A stretch of 5,022 nucleotides of DNA from positions 1 through 5,022 of the forward strand of contig CALCDS010000061.1 in assembly GCA_937900065.1 (NCBI GenBank), given 5' to 3'. A program made the translations under genes and the position numbers. This document shows positions 1-5,022 of this stretch, piece by piece. The notes below the pieces were generated by a model that was given only the letters and a program-made list of their open reading frames with translations, was not told the DNA's origin and made no database searches. Position 1 is the stretch's first letter. Every line of letters starts with the position of its first letter. Source of the stretch: an uncultured Clostridiaceae bacterium (lineage in GTDB: Bacteria; Bacillota; Clostridia; Clostridiales; Oxobacteraceae).

Positions 1-13
1 TTTTTAAATCTGG

Positions 14-32
14 TTATCCATATTTTGGATAA
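14..32. repeat. Short hairpin-forming inverted repeat near the left edge
   Basis: TTATCCA (14-20) and TGGATAA (26-32) form a 7-bp stem with a 5-base loop. No T-run follows it on the + strand, so it is not a convincing terminator for a gene upstream of the window. On the - strand it is followed, after about 8 bases, by AAAAA, which is equally unlike a terminator. No coding potential was seen in 1-212. Confidence 0.3.
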
Positions 33-75
33 GATGCCTTATATGTTTAAAACCCTCATTATACTTGTTAAATAA

Positions 76-99
76 ATGGCTATGTTGATGTTAAGCCAT
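76..99. promoter_or_regulatory. Inverted repeat spanning the P1 -35 (possible operator)
   Basis: ATGGCT (76-81) and AGCCAT (94-99) are perfect inverted copies with a 12-bp spacer, centred on the TTGATG of the first candidate promoter. These arms are the most GC-containing part of the upstream leader. The position suits a repressor-type operator, but no regulator family is recognised from the arm sequence. Confidence 0.35.
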
Positions 100-113
100 A
101 TATATGATATATT
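85..113 (+). promoter_or_regulatory. Candidate sigma-A promoter P1 for the rnf operon
   Basis: TTGATG (85-90) and TATATT (108-113) are separated by 17 bp, and the -10 is preceded by TGA at 105-107, an extended -10 element. The expected transcription start is near 120, which would give a leader of about 120 bases before rnfC. The surrounding sequence is very AT-rich, so chance matches are common. This is a prediction by eye only. Confidence 0.45.
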
Positions 114-178
114 AATTAATTGAAATAAGAAAACGTCAAAATACCCTAAATTATAACATAACTCTACATATGATATAT
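102..178 (+). repeat. 11-bp direct repeat overlapping both candidate -10 regions
   Basis: ATATGATATAT occurs exactly at 102-112 and again at 168-178, a 66-bp offset. Each copy covers the extended -10 region of one candidate promoter. The low complexity of the leader makes a chance repeat possible. Confidence 0.5.
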
Positions 179-181
179 AAT
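153..181 (+). promoter_or_regulatory. Candidate sigma-A promoter P2 for the rnf operon
   Basis: A consensus TATAAT (176-181) lies 17 bp after ATAACA (153-158), a 4-of-6 match to TTGACA. Transcription would start near 188 and give a leader of about 50 bases. An alternative register reads TGA then TATATA (171-179), copying the extended -10 arrangement of the upstream candidate. Which candidate is active cannot be told from sequence. Confidence 0.4.
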
Positions 182-188
182 ATATGTA
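165..188. promoter_or_regulatory. 24-bp imperfect palindrome centred on the P2 -10
   Basis: The 7-bp arms TACATAT (165-171) and ATATGTA (182-188) are perfect inverted copies. Most of the inner bases also pair, with mismatches only at the 172/181 and 173/180 positions. It covers the TATAAT hexamer. It may be an operator or just a by-product of the alternating AT sequence. Confidence 0.3.
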
Positions 189-199
189 TATAGAATTAA

Positions 200-223
200 A
201 TGTTGGGCCTTATTGCCTAATAT
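200..223 (+). promoter_or_regulatory. Leader hairpin next to the rnfC ribosome site
   Basis: The segments 200-208 and 215-223 can form a 9-bp stem with two G-U pairs and a 6-base loop (CTTATT). It ends two bases before the AAAGGAGG at 226-233. Lying just outside the Shine-Dalgarno, it could protect the 5' end of the message or tune ribosome access. No known riboswitch class is recognised. Confidence 0.4.
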
Positions 224-225
224 AC

Positions 226-233
226 AAAGGAGG
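226..233 (+). promoter_or_regulatory. Strong Shine-Dalgarno that fixes the rnfC start
   Basis: AAAGGAGG ends 6 bases before ATG 240, the expected spacing for a Firmicute. It rules out the in-frame upstream TTG at 213 as the main start. Confidence 0.85.
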
Positions 234-239
234 AGCCAT

Positions 240-1577
240 ATGAAAATTTTAACTTTCAAAAAAGGTGTACATCCACCTCAAAATAAGTACTTAACCCAAA
301 ATATGGCTATTGAGTACCTGTTGCCTGAAGGTGACCTCGTCTTCCCGATGTCCCAGCATGTGGGCACACCGTGTGAACCTATTGTAAAAAAAGGGGACAA
401 GGTATTGCTCGGGCAGAGGATAGGCGAGCCGAAAGATGCTGTGTCGGTTCCAATACACAGCAGCGTTTCAGGTATTGTCAAAGATGTAATTCCATATCTT
501 GTACCGGGAGGGAATAAGGTACTGTCGGTCATTATTGAAAATGACAAGCAGTATGAAAAGTGCGAAGGTCTTGCTCCACGCAAGGACTATCACAATCTCT
601 CAAAGCAAGAGCTGACAAGCATAATAAGGGATGCGGGAGTTGTAGGAATGGGAGGAGCGACATTTCCAACGCATATAAAACTTACACCTCCGGCTGATGA
701 AAAAATCGATTCTATAATCGTAAATGGCGCCGAGTGTGAGCCATATATAACTTCCGATTACAGAGTTATGCTTGAGGAAACCGATAGGGTTGTGCAAGGT
801 TTAAAGATTGTGCTTTATATGTTCCCGAATGCCAAGGGTTATATAGGCATTGAGGATAATAAGAAAAAAGCCATTGAAGCAATGAGAAATGCTGTAAAGA
901 ATGAACCAAATATAGAAGTCAAAGTATTAAAGACCAAATATCCGCAGGGCGGAGAGAAGCAGCTCATATATGCTATAACGGGAAGGAAAGTGCCGGAGGG
1001 TGCTATTCCGGCAAAGATAGGATGCATAGTTCAAAACGTTGAAACAATGGTGGCGATTGAGAGATCAGTGCTGAGAGGTCGCCCGCTCATGAGAAGGATT
1101 GTAACTGTAACCGGGGGTGCAATTCAAAACCCTAAGGTATTCAATGTAAGGTTGGGGACTTCATTTAGGGAATTGATCAATGCAGCAGGAGGGTTTAAAG
1201 AAGAACCCGTAAAAATAATTTCAGGCGGCCCCATGATGGGAATTGCAATAAGTAGCATTGATGTTCCGGTGGTAAAGAGCACATCTTCAATAGTCTGCAT
1301 GACTGCTAAGGAAGCAGCACTTCCTGAAGAAAATGTATGCATAAGGTGTGGAAAATGTGTAAATGCATGTCCTATGAATCTTGTGCCTACAGAAATGAAT
1401 CGAGCTGTTGTTAAGGGAGATTATGAACGATTCGAAAAGCTGCATGGAATGGATTGCATAGAATGCGGATGCTGTTCATATGTATGTCCTTCAAAGAGGT
1501 ATCTTGTTCAATCTTTCCGCACGGCAAAGAAGATTATTATGGATAACAGAAGAAACAGAGGCGAGCATAATGTCTGA
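240..1577 (+). CDS. rnfC: RnfC, NADH-reactive Fe-S/FMN subunit of the Rnf complex
   Basis: This is the peripheral subunit of the Rnf ferredoxin:NAD+ oxidoreductase, which exchanges electrons with NAD(H) on the cytoplasmic face. The 445-residue protein has the family layout. An N-terminal segment opens TFKKGVHPP, followed by a lipoyl-like fold at about 50-85. A complex I 51-kDa-like FMN/NADH domain spans about 120-270, with G136-MGGATFP, N162-GAECEP and P235-QGGEKQ. An SLBB-type segment begins near V288. Two [4Fe-4S] motifs close the protein: C367, C370, C373, C377 and C406, C409, C412, C416, both CxxCxxCxxxCP. There are no membrane spans. ATG 240 is chosen because a strong AGGAGG lies 6-8 bases upstream. 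An in-frame TTG at 213 would place that Shine-Dalgarno inside the gene. The last 8 bases overlap rnfD. The length is ordinary for clostridial RnfC, without the long C-terminal extension seen in some proteobacteria. Confidence 0.96.
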   Translation: MKILTFKKGVHPPQNKYLTQNMAIEYLLPEGDLVFPMSQHVGTPCEPIVKKGDKVLLGQRIGEPKDAVSVPIHSSVSGIVKDVIPYLVPGGNKVLSVIIENDKQYEKCEGLAPRKDYHNLSKQELTSIIRDAGVVGMGGATFPTHIKLTPPADEKIDSIIVNGAECEPYITSDYRVMLEETDRVVQGLKIVLYMFPNAKGYIGIEDNKKKAIEAMRNAVKNEPNIEVKVLKTKYPQGGEKQLIYAITGRKVPEGAIPAKIGCIVQNVETMVAIERSVLRGRPLMRRIVTVTGGAIQNPKVFNVRLGTSFRELINAAGGFKEEPVKIISGGPMMGIAISSIDVPVVKSTSSIVCMTAKEAALPEENVCIRCGKCVNACPMNLVPTEMNRAVVKGDYERFEKLHGMDCIECGCCSYVCPSKRYLVQSFRTAKKIIMDNRRNRGEHNV

Positions 1578-2556
1578 AACAACATTGGTAGTATCATCAT
1601 CCCCCCATATACGCTCAAGAGAGAGCATACAGAGCATCATGGGAAATGTGCTGATTGCGTTGGCTCCAGCCACATTTGCAGCAATATACTTTTTTAAATT
1701 ACAGGCATTTTTAATTATATTGGTTTCGGTATTATCTGCTGTAGTTTCTGAGGCATTGTGGCAAAAGCTGACAGGTCAGAGAGTAACGGTTAACGATTTG
1801 AGTGCTGTTGTAACAGGAGTCCTTTTGGCATTCAACCTGCCTTCCTCGGTGCCTTTATGGATTCCGGTTGTCGGCAGCGCTTTTGCGATTATAATAGTAA
1901 AACAGTTTTTCGGAGGAATGGGACAGAATTTTATGAATCCGGCTTTGGCTGCAAGGGCGTTTTTGCTCGCGTCATGGCCGTCCATAATGACAAATTGGGC
2001 AGCTGACGGAGTGACGGCCGCAACAACTAGCGCAACATCATCGGCTACGGTTGATGCGGCATCATCGGCAACAGTGCTTGGAATATTAAAATCGGGCGGA
2101 GGAAATCTTCCGGCGCTTTGGGATTTATTTATAGGAAATGTAGGCGGATGCATTGGAGAGACTTCAGCATTAGCGCTTTTAATCGGCGGCGCTTATCTGG
2201 TTTATAAGAAGGTAATCACAATCAATATCCCGGCATCATATATAGGGACAGTGTTCCTGCTTACATGGATTTTGGGAAGAGACGGCACGCTGTTTACCGG
2301 CAAACCGGTGTATGAAATATTTGCAGGCGGACTGATGCTTGGAGCCATATTCATGGCAACAGATTATTCATCGTCGCCAATAACGCCTCTAGGCCAGATC
2401 ATAATGGGCGTAGGCTGTGGAATAATGACAACAGTGATTCGAATTTACGGAGGATATCCTGAAGGAGTATCATATTCCATACTTTTCATGAATCTGTTTG
2501 TGCCTCTGATTGATAAATTCACAATTCCTGAAGCCTTTGGAGGGAAGAAAAAATGA
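1570..2556 (+). CDS. rnfD: RnfD, membrane subunit with covalently bound FMN
   Basis: RnfD is an integral membrane subunit of the NqrB/RnfD family that carries electrons through a flavin bound to threonine by a phosphoester. The 328 residues contain about ten hydrophobic segments, roughly 27-42, 45-64, 77-90, 97-111, 124-136, 196-212, 218-236, 250-264, 275-292 and 301-316. Family blocks include GQNFMNPALAARAF (118-131), GGCIGETSALALLIGG (192-207), TDYSSSPITPLGQ (264-276) and RIYGGYPEGV (291-300). The flavin site is most likely T168 in D162-AASSAT, because it is followed by VLGILK where relatives have PLALLK. This site sits in an unusual triple 8-residue repeat (146-169), reported separately. 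ATG 1570 overlaps the end of rnfC by 8 bp and has AGAGG 8 bases upstream. An upstream in-frame TTG at 1480 would run through the second Fe-S motif region of rnfC and add 30 non-family residues, so it is rejected. Confidence 0.95.
   Translation: MSETTLVVSSSPHIRSRESIQSIMGNVLIALAPATFAAIYFFKLQAFLIILVSVLSAVVSEALWQKLTGQRVTVNDLSAVVTGVLLAFNLPSSVPLWIPVVGSAFAIIIVKQFFGGMGQNFMNPALAARAFLLASWPSIMTNWAADGVTAATTSATSSATVDAASSATVLGILKSGGGNLPALWDLFIGNVGGCIGETSALALLIGGAYLVYKKVITINIPASYIGTVFLLTWILGRDGTLFTGKPVYEIFAGGLMLGAIFMATDYSSSPITPLGQIIMGVGCGIMTTVIRIYGGYPEGVSYSILFMNLFVPLIDKFTIPEAFGGKKK
2005..2076 (+). repeat. Triple 24-bp in-frame repeat at the RnfD flavin site
   Basis: Three consecutive 24-bp units (2005-2028, 2029-2052, 2053-2076) encode DGVTAATT, SATSSATV and DAASSATV, which are RnfD residues 146-169. 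Within units 2 and 3, the 21-base stretches 2032-2052 and 2056-2076 match at 16 positions, including a shared run CATCATCGGC. Unit 1 is related mainly at the protein level. Threonines T152, T160 and T168 recur every eight residues, each preceded by Ala. Units 1 and 3 both fit the flavin-attachment pattern D-x-x-[S/T]-x-A-T, while unit 2 lacks the Asp. A tandem duplication that then diverged is the inferred origin. Confidence 0.7.
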
Positions 2557-3131
2557 AAGAAAATTTAAAGTTAGGGCTGATACTTCTGATTATAACGTCT
2601 ATAGCTGGACTTTGCCTTGGAGAAGCATATTCGATAACAAGAGAGCCTATAGAAAAGCAGGCTATAATGGCAAACATTGATGCACTGAAAGAGACGCTTC
2701 CTGGTGCGGACGATTTCAAAAAGAAAAATGTATCGATACCTGCAAGTTCAGTTGTAAAAGAAGCATATGAAGGTTTATCGAACGGGAAGTCTGTTGGATA
2801 TGCGATCAAAGTTACTAGCAAGGGCTTTAAGGGAGAAATTGAAATAATGGTTGGAATATCTCCTGAAAGCAAAAAAATTTCCGGGATCAAAATAATTTCC
2901 AATTCGGAAACAGCAGGCCTCGGAGCAAATTCCACAAAGCCTGAGTTTTACGGCCAATTCAAAGGAAAGTCGATCAATAGTCCTTTGAAAGTAGTAAAGG
3001 GCGGCAATGCAAAAGACAACGAAATCGATGCCATAACCGGTGCTACCATAACTTCAAATGGCGTAACCGACGGAGTCAATGAAGCAGTTAAATTTTATGC
3101 CTCTACTCTAAAAGGAGGGGAGAACAAATGA
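2553..3131 (+). CDS. rnfG: RnfG, membrane-anchored subunit with covalently bound FMN
   Basis: RnfG is an electron-carrying subunit with one N-terminal membrane helix and a flavin-binding domain held at the membrane, on the extracytoplasmic side in characterised complexes. The 192-residue protein has a hydrophobic segment at about 6-24 and an FMN-binding domain at about 83-182. The acceptor motif D159-AITGAT ends in T165, matching D-x-x-[S/T]-G-A-T, the pattern used by ApbE-type flavin transferases. Other family blocks are GFKGEIEIMVGI (91-102) and SETAGLG (118-124). The second of these usually reads ETPGLG, so P is replaced by A here. ATG 2553 overlaps the rnfD stop as ATGA, and GGAGGG at 2539-2544 provides the ribosome site. 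Length is close to the family norm. Confidence 0.95.
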   Translation: MKENLKLGLILLIITSIAGLCLGEAYSITREPIEKQAIMANIDALKETLPGADDFKKKNVSIPASSVVKEAYEGLSNGKSVGYAIKVTSKGFKGEIEIMVGISPESKKISGIKIISNSETAGLGANSTKPEFYGQFKGKSINSPLKVVKGGNAKDNEIDAITGATITSNGVTDGVNEAVKFYASTLKGGENK

Positions 3132-3808
3132 ATATTGCAACTGAAAGATTATATAACGGAATAATAAAGGAAAACACAACATTTGTACAAGTCATTGCAA
3201 TGTGCCCTACGCTTGCCGTAACTACAAGCGCAATGAACGGGCTTGGGATGGGGCTTACAACTACGATGGTGCTTATGGCATCCAACACGGTAATATCGGC
3301 TCTTAGAAAATTCATACCATCCAAGATACGTATTCCTGCATATGTAACCATTATAGCAGCATTTGTAACAGTAATGGAATTTTTGCTTCAAGGTTTTGCG
3401 CCAGGCTTATATTCAGCGCTTGGATTATTTATACCGCTTATAGTTGTAAACTGTGTGATACTCGGAAGGGCTGAAGCATATGCCTCAAAGTCGGGAGTCG
3501 TAGCATCATTTTTCGATGGTTTGGGGATAGGACTGGGCTTTACGCTGTCTCTTACATTGCTCGGCATAATAAGGGAAGCATTGGGAGTCGGATCCATATT
3601 CGGCTTCAGGATAATGCCTGCAGCATATAAACCCGCCACTATAATGATACTTGCACCCGGTGCATTTTTTACCCTGGGCATACTTATGGCTTTGATAAAC
3701 TTGTACAGGATGAAAACTGCCAAGCCCGGAGAGAAGCCGAAGATGGTTGAACCTAAATGTGCTGCTTGCAGCCATTGCGGCGAGTGCGGCATATCCAAGG
3801 CAGCCTAA
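3128..3808 (+). CDS. rnfE: RnfE, membrane subunit with a cysteine-rich C-terminal tail
   Basis: RnfE is one of two paralogous six-helix membrane subunits (RnfA/RnfE, NqrD/NqrE family) at the core of the Rnf complex. The paired cysteines C26 (in AMCPTLAV) and C109 (in VVNCVILGRAEAY) are at the positions that, with two from RnfA, hold a membrane [2Fe-2S] cluster in characterised complexes. Hydrophobic segments lie near 20-35, 39-58, 70-88, 96-113, 130-147 and 171-193. MILAPGAFFTLG (173-184) is a family block. The 226-residue protein ends in a soluble tail with C211, C214, C217 and C220 in a C-x2-C-x2-C-x2-C array, described as a finding. ATG 3128 overlaps the rnfG stop by 4 bp, and a strong AAAGGAGGGG at 3111-3120 precedes it by 7 bases. 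Confidence 0.95.
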   Translation: MNIATERLYNGIIKENTTFVQVIAMCPTLAVTTSAMNGLGMGLTTTMVLMASNTVISALRKFIPSKIRIPAYVTIIAAFVTVMEFLLQGFAPGLYSALGLFIPLIVVNCVILGRAEAYASKSGVVASFFDGLGIGLGFTLSLTLLGIIREALGVGSIFGFRIMPAAYKPATIMILAPGAFFTLGILMALINLYRMKTAKPGEKPKMVEPKCAACSHCGECGISKAA

Positions 3809-3824
3809 AAAATGTGGATTTTCT

Positions 3825-3830
3825 AAGGAG
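3825..3830 (+). promoter_or_regulatory. Shine-Dalgarno that sets the TTG start of rnfA
   Basis: AAGGAG lies 8 bases before TTG 3839 and directly abuts the alternative GTG 3830, whose first base is the last G of this site. The same 10 bases, TAAGGAGTGA, occur here (3824-3833) and before rnfB (4415-4424), each followed by a start codon after the same distance. This supports TTG as the true start. Confidence 0.8.
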
Positions 3831-3838
3831 TGATAATC

Positions 3839-4417
3839 TTGAAAATATTTTATATAATTCTAGGCTCCATACTGGTGAACAATTTTGTATTGTCAAGGTT
3901 TCTTGGAATATGTTCATTTTTAGGCGTATCCAAAAGGACAGATACAGCCTTTGGTATGGGACTTGCCGTAACATTTGTTATGGCGCTTGCATCGTTTATT
4001 TCCTATATAGTATTTCACTGGATATTGGTACCTCTTCACATAGAGTACTTGTATACTCTTGCGTTTATAGTTGTAATCGCAGCATTGGTGCAGTTTGTAG
4101 AGATGGTCATACGAAAAACCAATATAGGGCTTTATAAAGCGCTTGGCATATATTTGCCGCTTATAACTACAAACTGTGCAGTGCTTGCTGTTGCAGTTAT
4201 AAACATGAACGAAGGCTATAATTTGATCGAATCGGTTATAAACGGAATTTCCGCTGCACTCGGATACTTCCTGGCAATATGCCTGCTCGCAGGCATAAGG
4301 GGAAGAATCGACAACAATGAGAAAATGCCGACTGCCCTGCGGGGTTTTCCTATTTCATTGGTTACGGCAGGACTCATGTCGATTGCATTTTTAGGATTTC
4401 AAGGCTTGTTGAAATAA
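3839..4417 (+). CDS. rnfA: RnfA, membrane subunit sharing a [2Fe-2S] site with RnfE
   Basis: RnfA is the six-helix membrane partner of RnfE. The 192-residue product carries ILVNNFVLSRFLGIC near its N-terminus, the family's most recognisable block. It also has C25 and C113 (in TTNCAVLAVAV) for the shared [2Fe-2S] cluster. The start is judged to be TTG 3839. It lies 8 bases after AAGGAG (3825-3830), and it puts ILVNN at residues 11-15 and the first cysteine at 25, as in RnfA proteins of about 193 residues. An in-frame GTG at 3830 overlaps the Shine-Dalgarno itself and is unlikely to be used. The gap from rnfE is 30 bp, the largest between genes in this operon. The stop codon TAA is part of the rnfB ribosome site. 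Confidence 0.94.
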   Translation: MKIFYIILGSILVNNFVLSRFLGICSFLGVSKRTDTAFGMGLAVTFVMALASFISYIVFHWILVPLHIEYLYTLAFIVVIAALVQFVEMVIRKTNIGLYKALGIYLPLITTNCAVLAVAVINMNEGYNLIESVINGISAALGYFLAICLLAGIRGRIDNNEKMPTALRGFPISLVTAGLMSIAFLGFQGLLK

Positions 4418-4429
4418 GGAGTGAACAAT

Positions 4430-5022
4430 ATGGACATAACAAATTTAATATATCCCGTTATAAGCTTGGGTGGATTGGGTGCTATCTTTGGTGTCCTCCT
4501 CGGTTATGCGTCCAAGAAATTTGCTGTTGAAGTTGATCCCAAAATACCTTTGGTGAGGGAAGCTTTGCCTGGAGCAAATTGCGGGGGATGCGGATATGCA
4601 GGATGCGATGCCTGTGCCAAGGCAATAGTAGAAGGCTCGGCGCCTCCGAATGTTTGCTCGGTCGGAGGAGCTGCAACTGCTGAAAAAATAGGAAACATAC
4701 TCGGCTTGAATGTTAAGGTCAGTGAACCCAAACTAGCGTTTGTAAGATGCAGCGGAGACTGCAAACAGTCTAAAGAAAAATACAAATATTACGGAGTGCA
4801 AAGCTGCAAAGCTGCTTCCATTATACCTGGGGCAGGTTCAAAAGCATGCTCATACGGCTGCCTGGGATTTGGAGATTGTGCTAGAGCATGTGAATTTGGA
4901 GCTATAAGCATAGTTGAGGGAATAGCTGTTGTAGATGAGAAAAAGTGTACGAGCTGCGGCATGTGCGTAAATGCCTGCCCAAGGGGACTTATAGATATGG
5001 TGCCTGCTTCCAAGAAAGTAAG
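4430..5022 (+). CDS. rnfB: RnfB, ferredoxin-oxidising Fe-S subunit (3' end outside window)
   Basis: RnfB is the entry point for electrons from reduced ferredoxin. The 197 visible residues start with a membrane anchor at about 5-27. A four-cysteine Fe-S domain (PF04060 type) follows, with C51, C54, C59 and C76 spaced C-x2-C-x4-C-x16-C. A ferredoxin-like pair comes next: C140-x3-C144-x5-C150-x3-C154, then C173, C176, C179 and C183 (CxxCxxCxxxCP), suggesting two [4Fe-4S] clusters. C154 is followed by Glu rather than the usual Pro. Further cysteines C62, C107, C111 and C126 are present, and I cannot assign them to a cluster. The reading frame is open at the right edge, so the gene is partial. Clostridial RnfB proteins often have more ferredoxin-type motifs after this point. 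ATG 4430 follows AAGGAG (4416-4421) by 8 bases; this site overlaps the rnfA stop codon, suggesting coupled translation. Confidence 0.95.
   Translation, partial: MDITNLIYPVISLGGLGAIFGVLLGYASKKFAVEVDPKIPLVREALPGANCGGCGYAGCDACAKAIVEGSAPPNVCSVGGAATAEKIGNILGLNVKVSEPKLAFVRCSGDCKQSKEKYKYYGVQSCKAASIIPGAGSKACSYGCLGFGDCARACEFGAISIVEGIAVVDEKKCTSCGMCVNACPRGLIDMVPASKKV

Noticed and set aside
1..32. Rho-independent terminator of an upstream gene
   Set aside because: The 7-bp stem at 14-32 is not followed by a T-run. The TTTTT at 1-5 could be the tail of a terminator lying outside the window, but that cannot be seen.
65..94. Possible Rex (NADH-sensing repressor) site
   Set aside because: TTGTTAA at 65-71 matches a clostridial Rex half-site and ATGTTAA at 88-94 is similar, but they run in the same direction. 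The expected inverted partner TTAACAA after a 4-bp spacer is missing.
213..239. N-terminal extension of RnfC from an in-frame TTG at 213
   Set aside because: The strong AAAGGAGG at 226-233 would lie inside the coding sequence, and the added nine residues are not part of the family N-terminus.
1..239. Known riboswitch, T-box or CRISPR in the leader
   Set aside because: No recognisable conserved core, specifier loop or spaced repeat was seen; only short AT-rich inverted repeats are present.
1480..1569. N-terminal extension of RnfD inside rnfC
   Set aside because: It would read the RnfC Fe-S region in another frame for 30 residues that do not resemble RnfD. ATG 1570 has its own AGAGG and gives a family-like start.
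2519..2935. Long minus-strand open frames opposite rnfG and other rnf genes (also 1776-2153, 3388-3798, 4504-4785)
   Set aside because: All lie opposite well-conserved coding sequence, lack a ribosome site of note, and do not resemble any recognised protein.
3757..4137. A 126-codon + strand frame across the rnfE end and rnfA start
   Set aside because: It overlaps two clearly conserved genes out of frame and has no family-like content, so it is a shadow frame.

Overview
The window holds most of a single Rnf operon. Rnf is the membrane ferredoxin:NAD+ oxidoreductase that pumps Na+ or H+. All genes are on the + strand in the order rnfC-rnfD-rnfG-rnfE-rnfA-rnfB, and rnfB is cut off by the right edge. 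The C-first order (CDGEAB, as in Acetobacterium woodii), the AT-rich promoter region, strong AAGGAG-type Shine-Dalgarno sites and frequent ATA/AGA/AGG codons point to an anaerobic low-to-mid GC Firmicute of the class Clostridia. Proteobacterial operons are usually ordered ABCDGE. The genus cannot be fixed from this sequence.

Layout. Positions 1-239 are a noncoding, very AT-rich leader. It has two candidate sigma-A promoters that share an 11-bp direct repeat, several inverted repeats, and a hairpin that ends just before the rnfC Shine-Dalgarno. Positions 240-5022 are coding almost without a gap. rnfC/rnfD overlap by 8 bp; rnfD/rnfG and rnfG/rnfE each overlap by 4 bp (ATGA). rnfE/rnfA are 30 bp apart and rnfA/rnfB 12 bp apart. 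No internal terminator or promoter was recognised and no gene was found on the minus strand, so one polycistronic message with translational coupling is the simplest reading.

How the genes work together. RnfB (Fe-S clusters, membrane-anchored) takes electrons from reduced ferredoxin. RnfA and RnfE are paralogous membrane subunits, each carrying the paired cysteines that in characterised complexes hold a shared [2Fe-2S] cluster in the membrane. RnfG and RnfD carry FMN covalently bound to threonine. RnfC, a peripheral FMN and 2x[4Fe-4S] protein, reduces NAD+. Each subunit's key cofactor residues are present where they can be checked, so the complex looks functional. An ApbE-type flavin transferase would be needed and is not in this window.

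The window is essentially a conventional Rnf operon, not a new system. The most unusual point is an in-frame triple 8-residue repeat at the predicted flavin-attachment site of RnfD, which multiplies threonines resembling the FMN acceptor. Next are a four-cysteine C-terminal tail on RnfE, a TTG start for rnfA, and operator-like palindromes in the promoter region.
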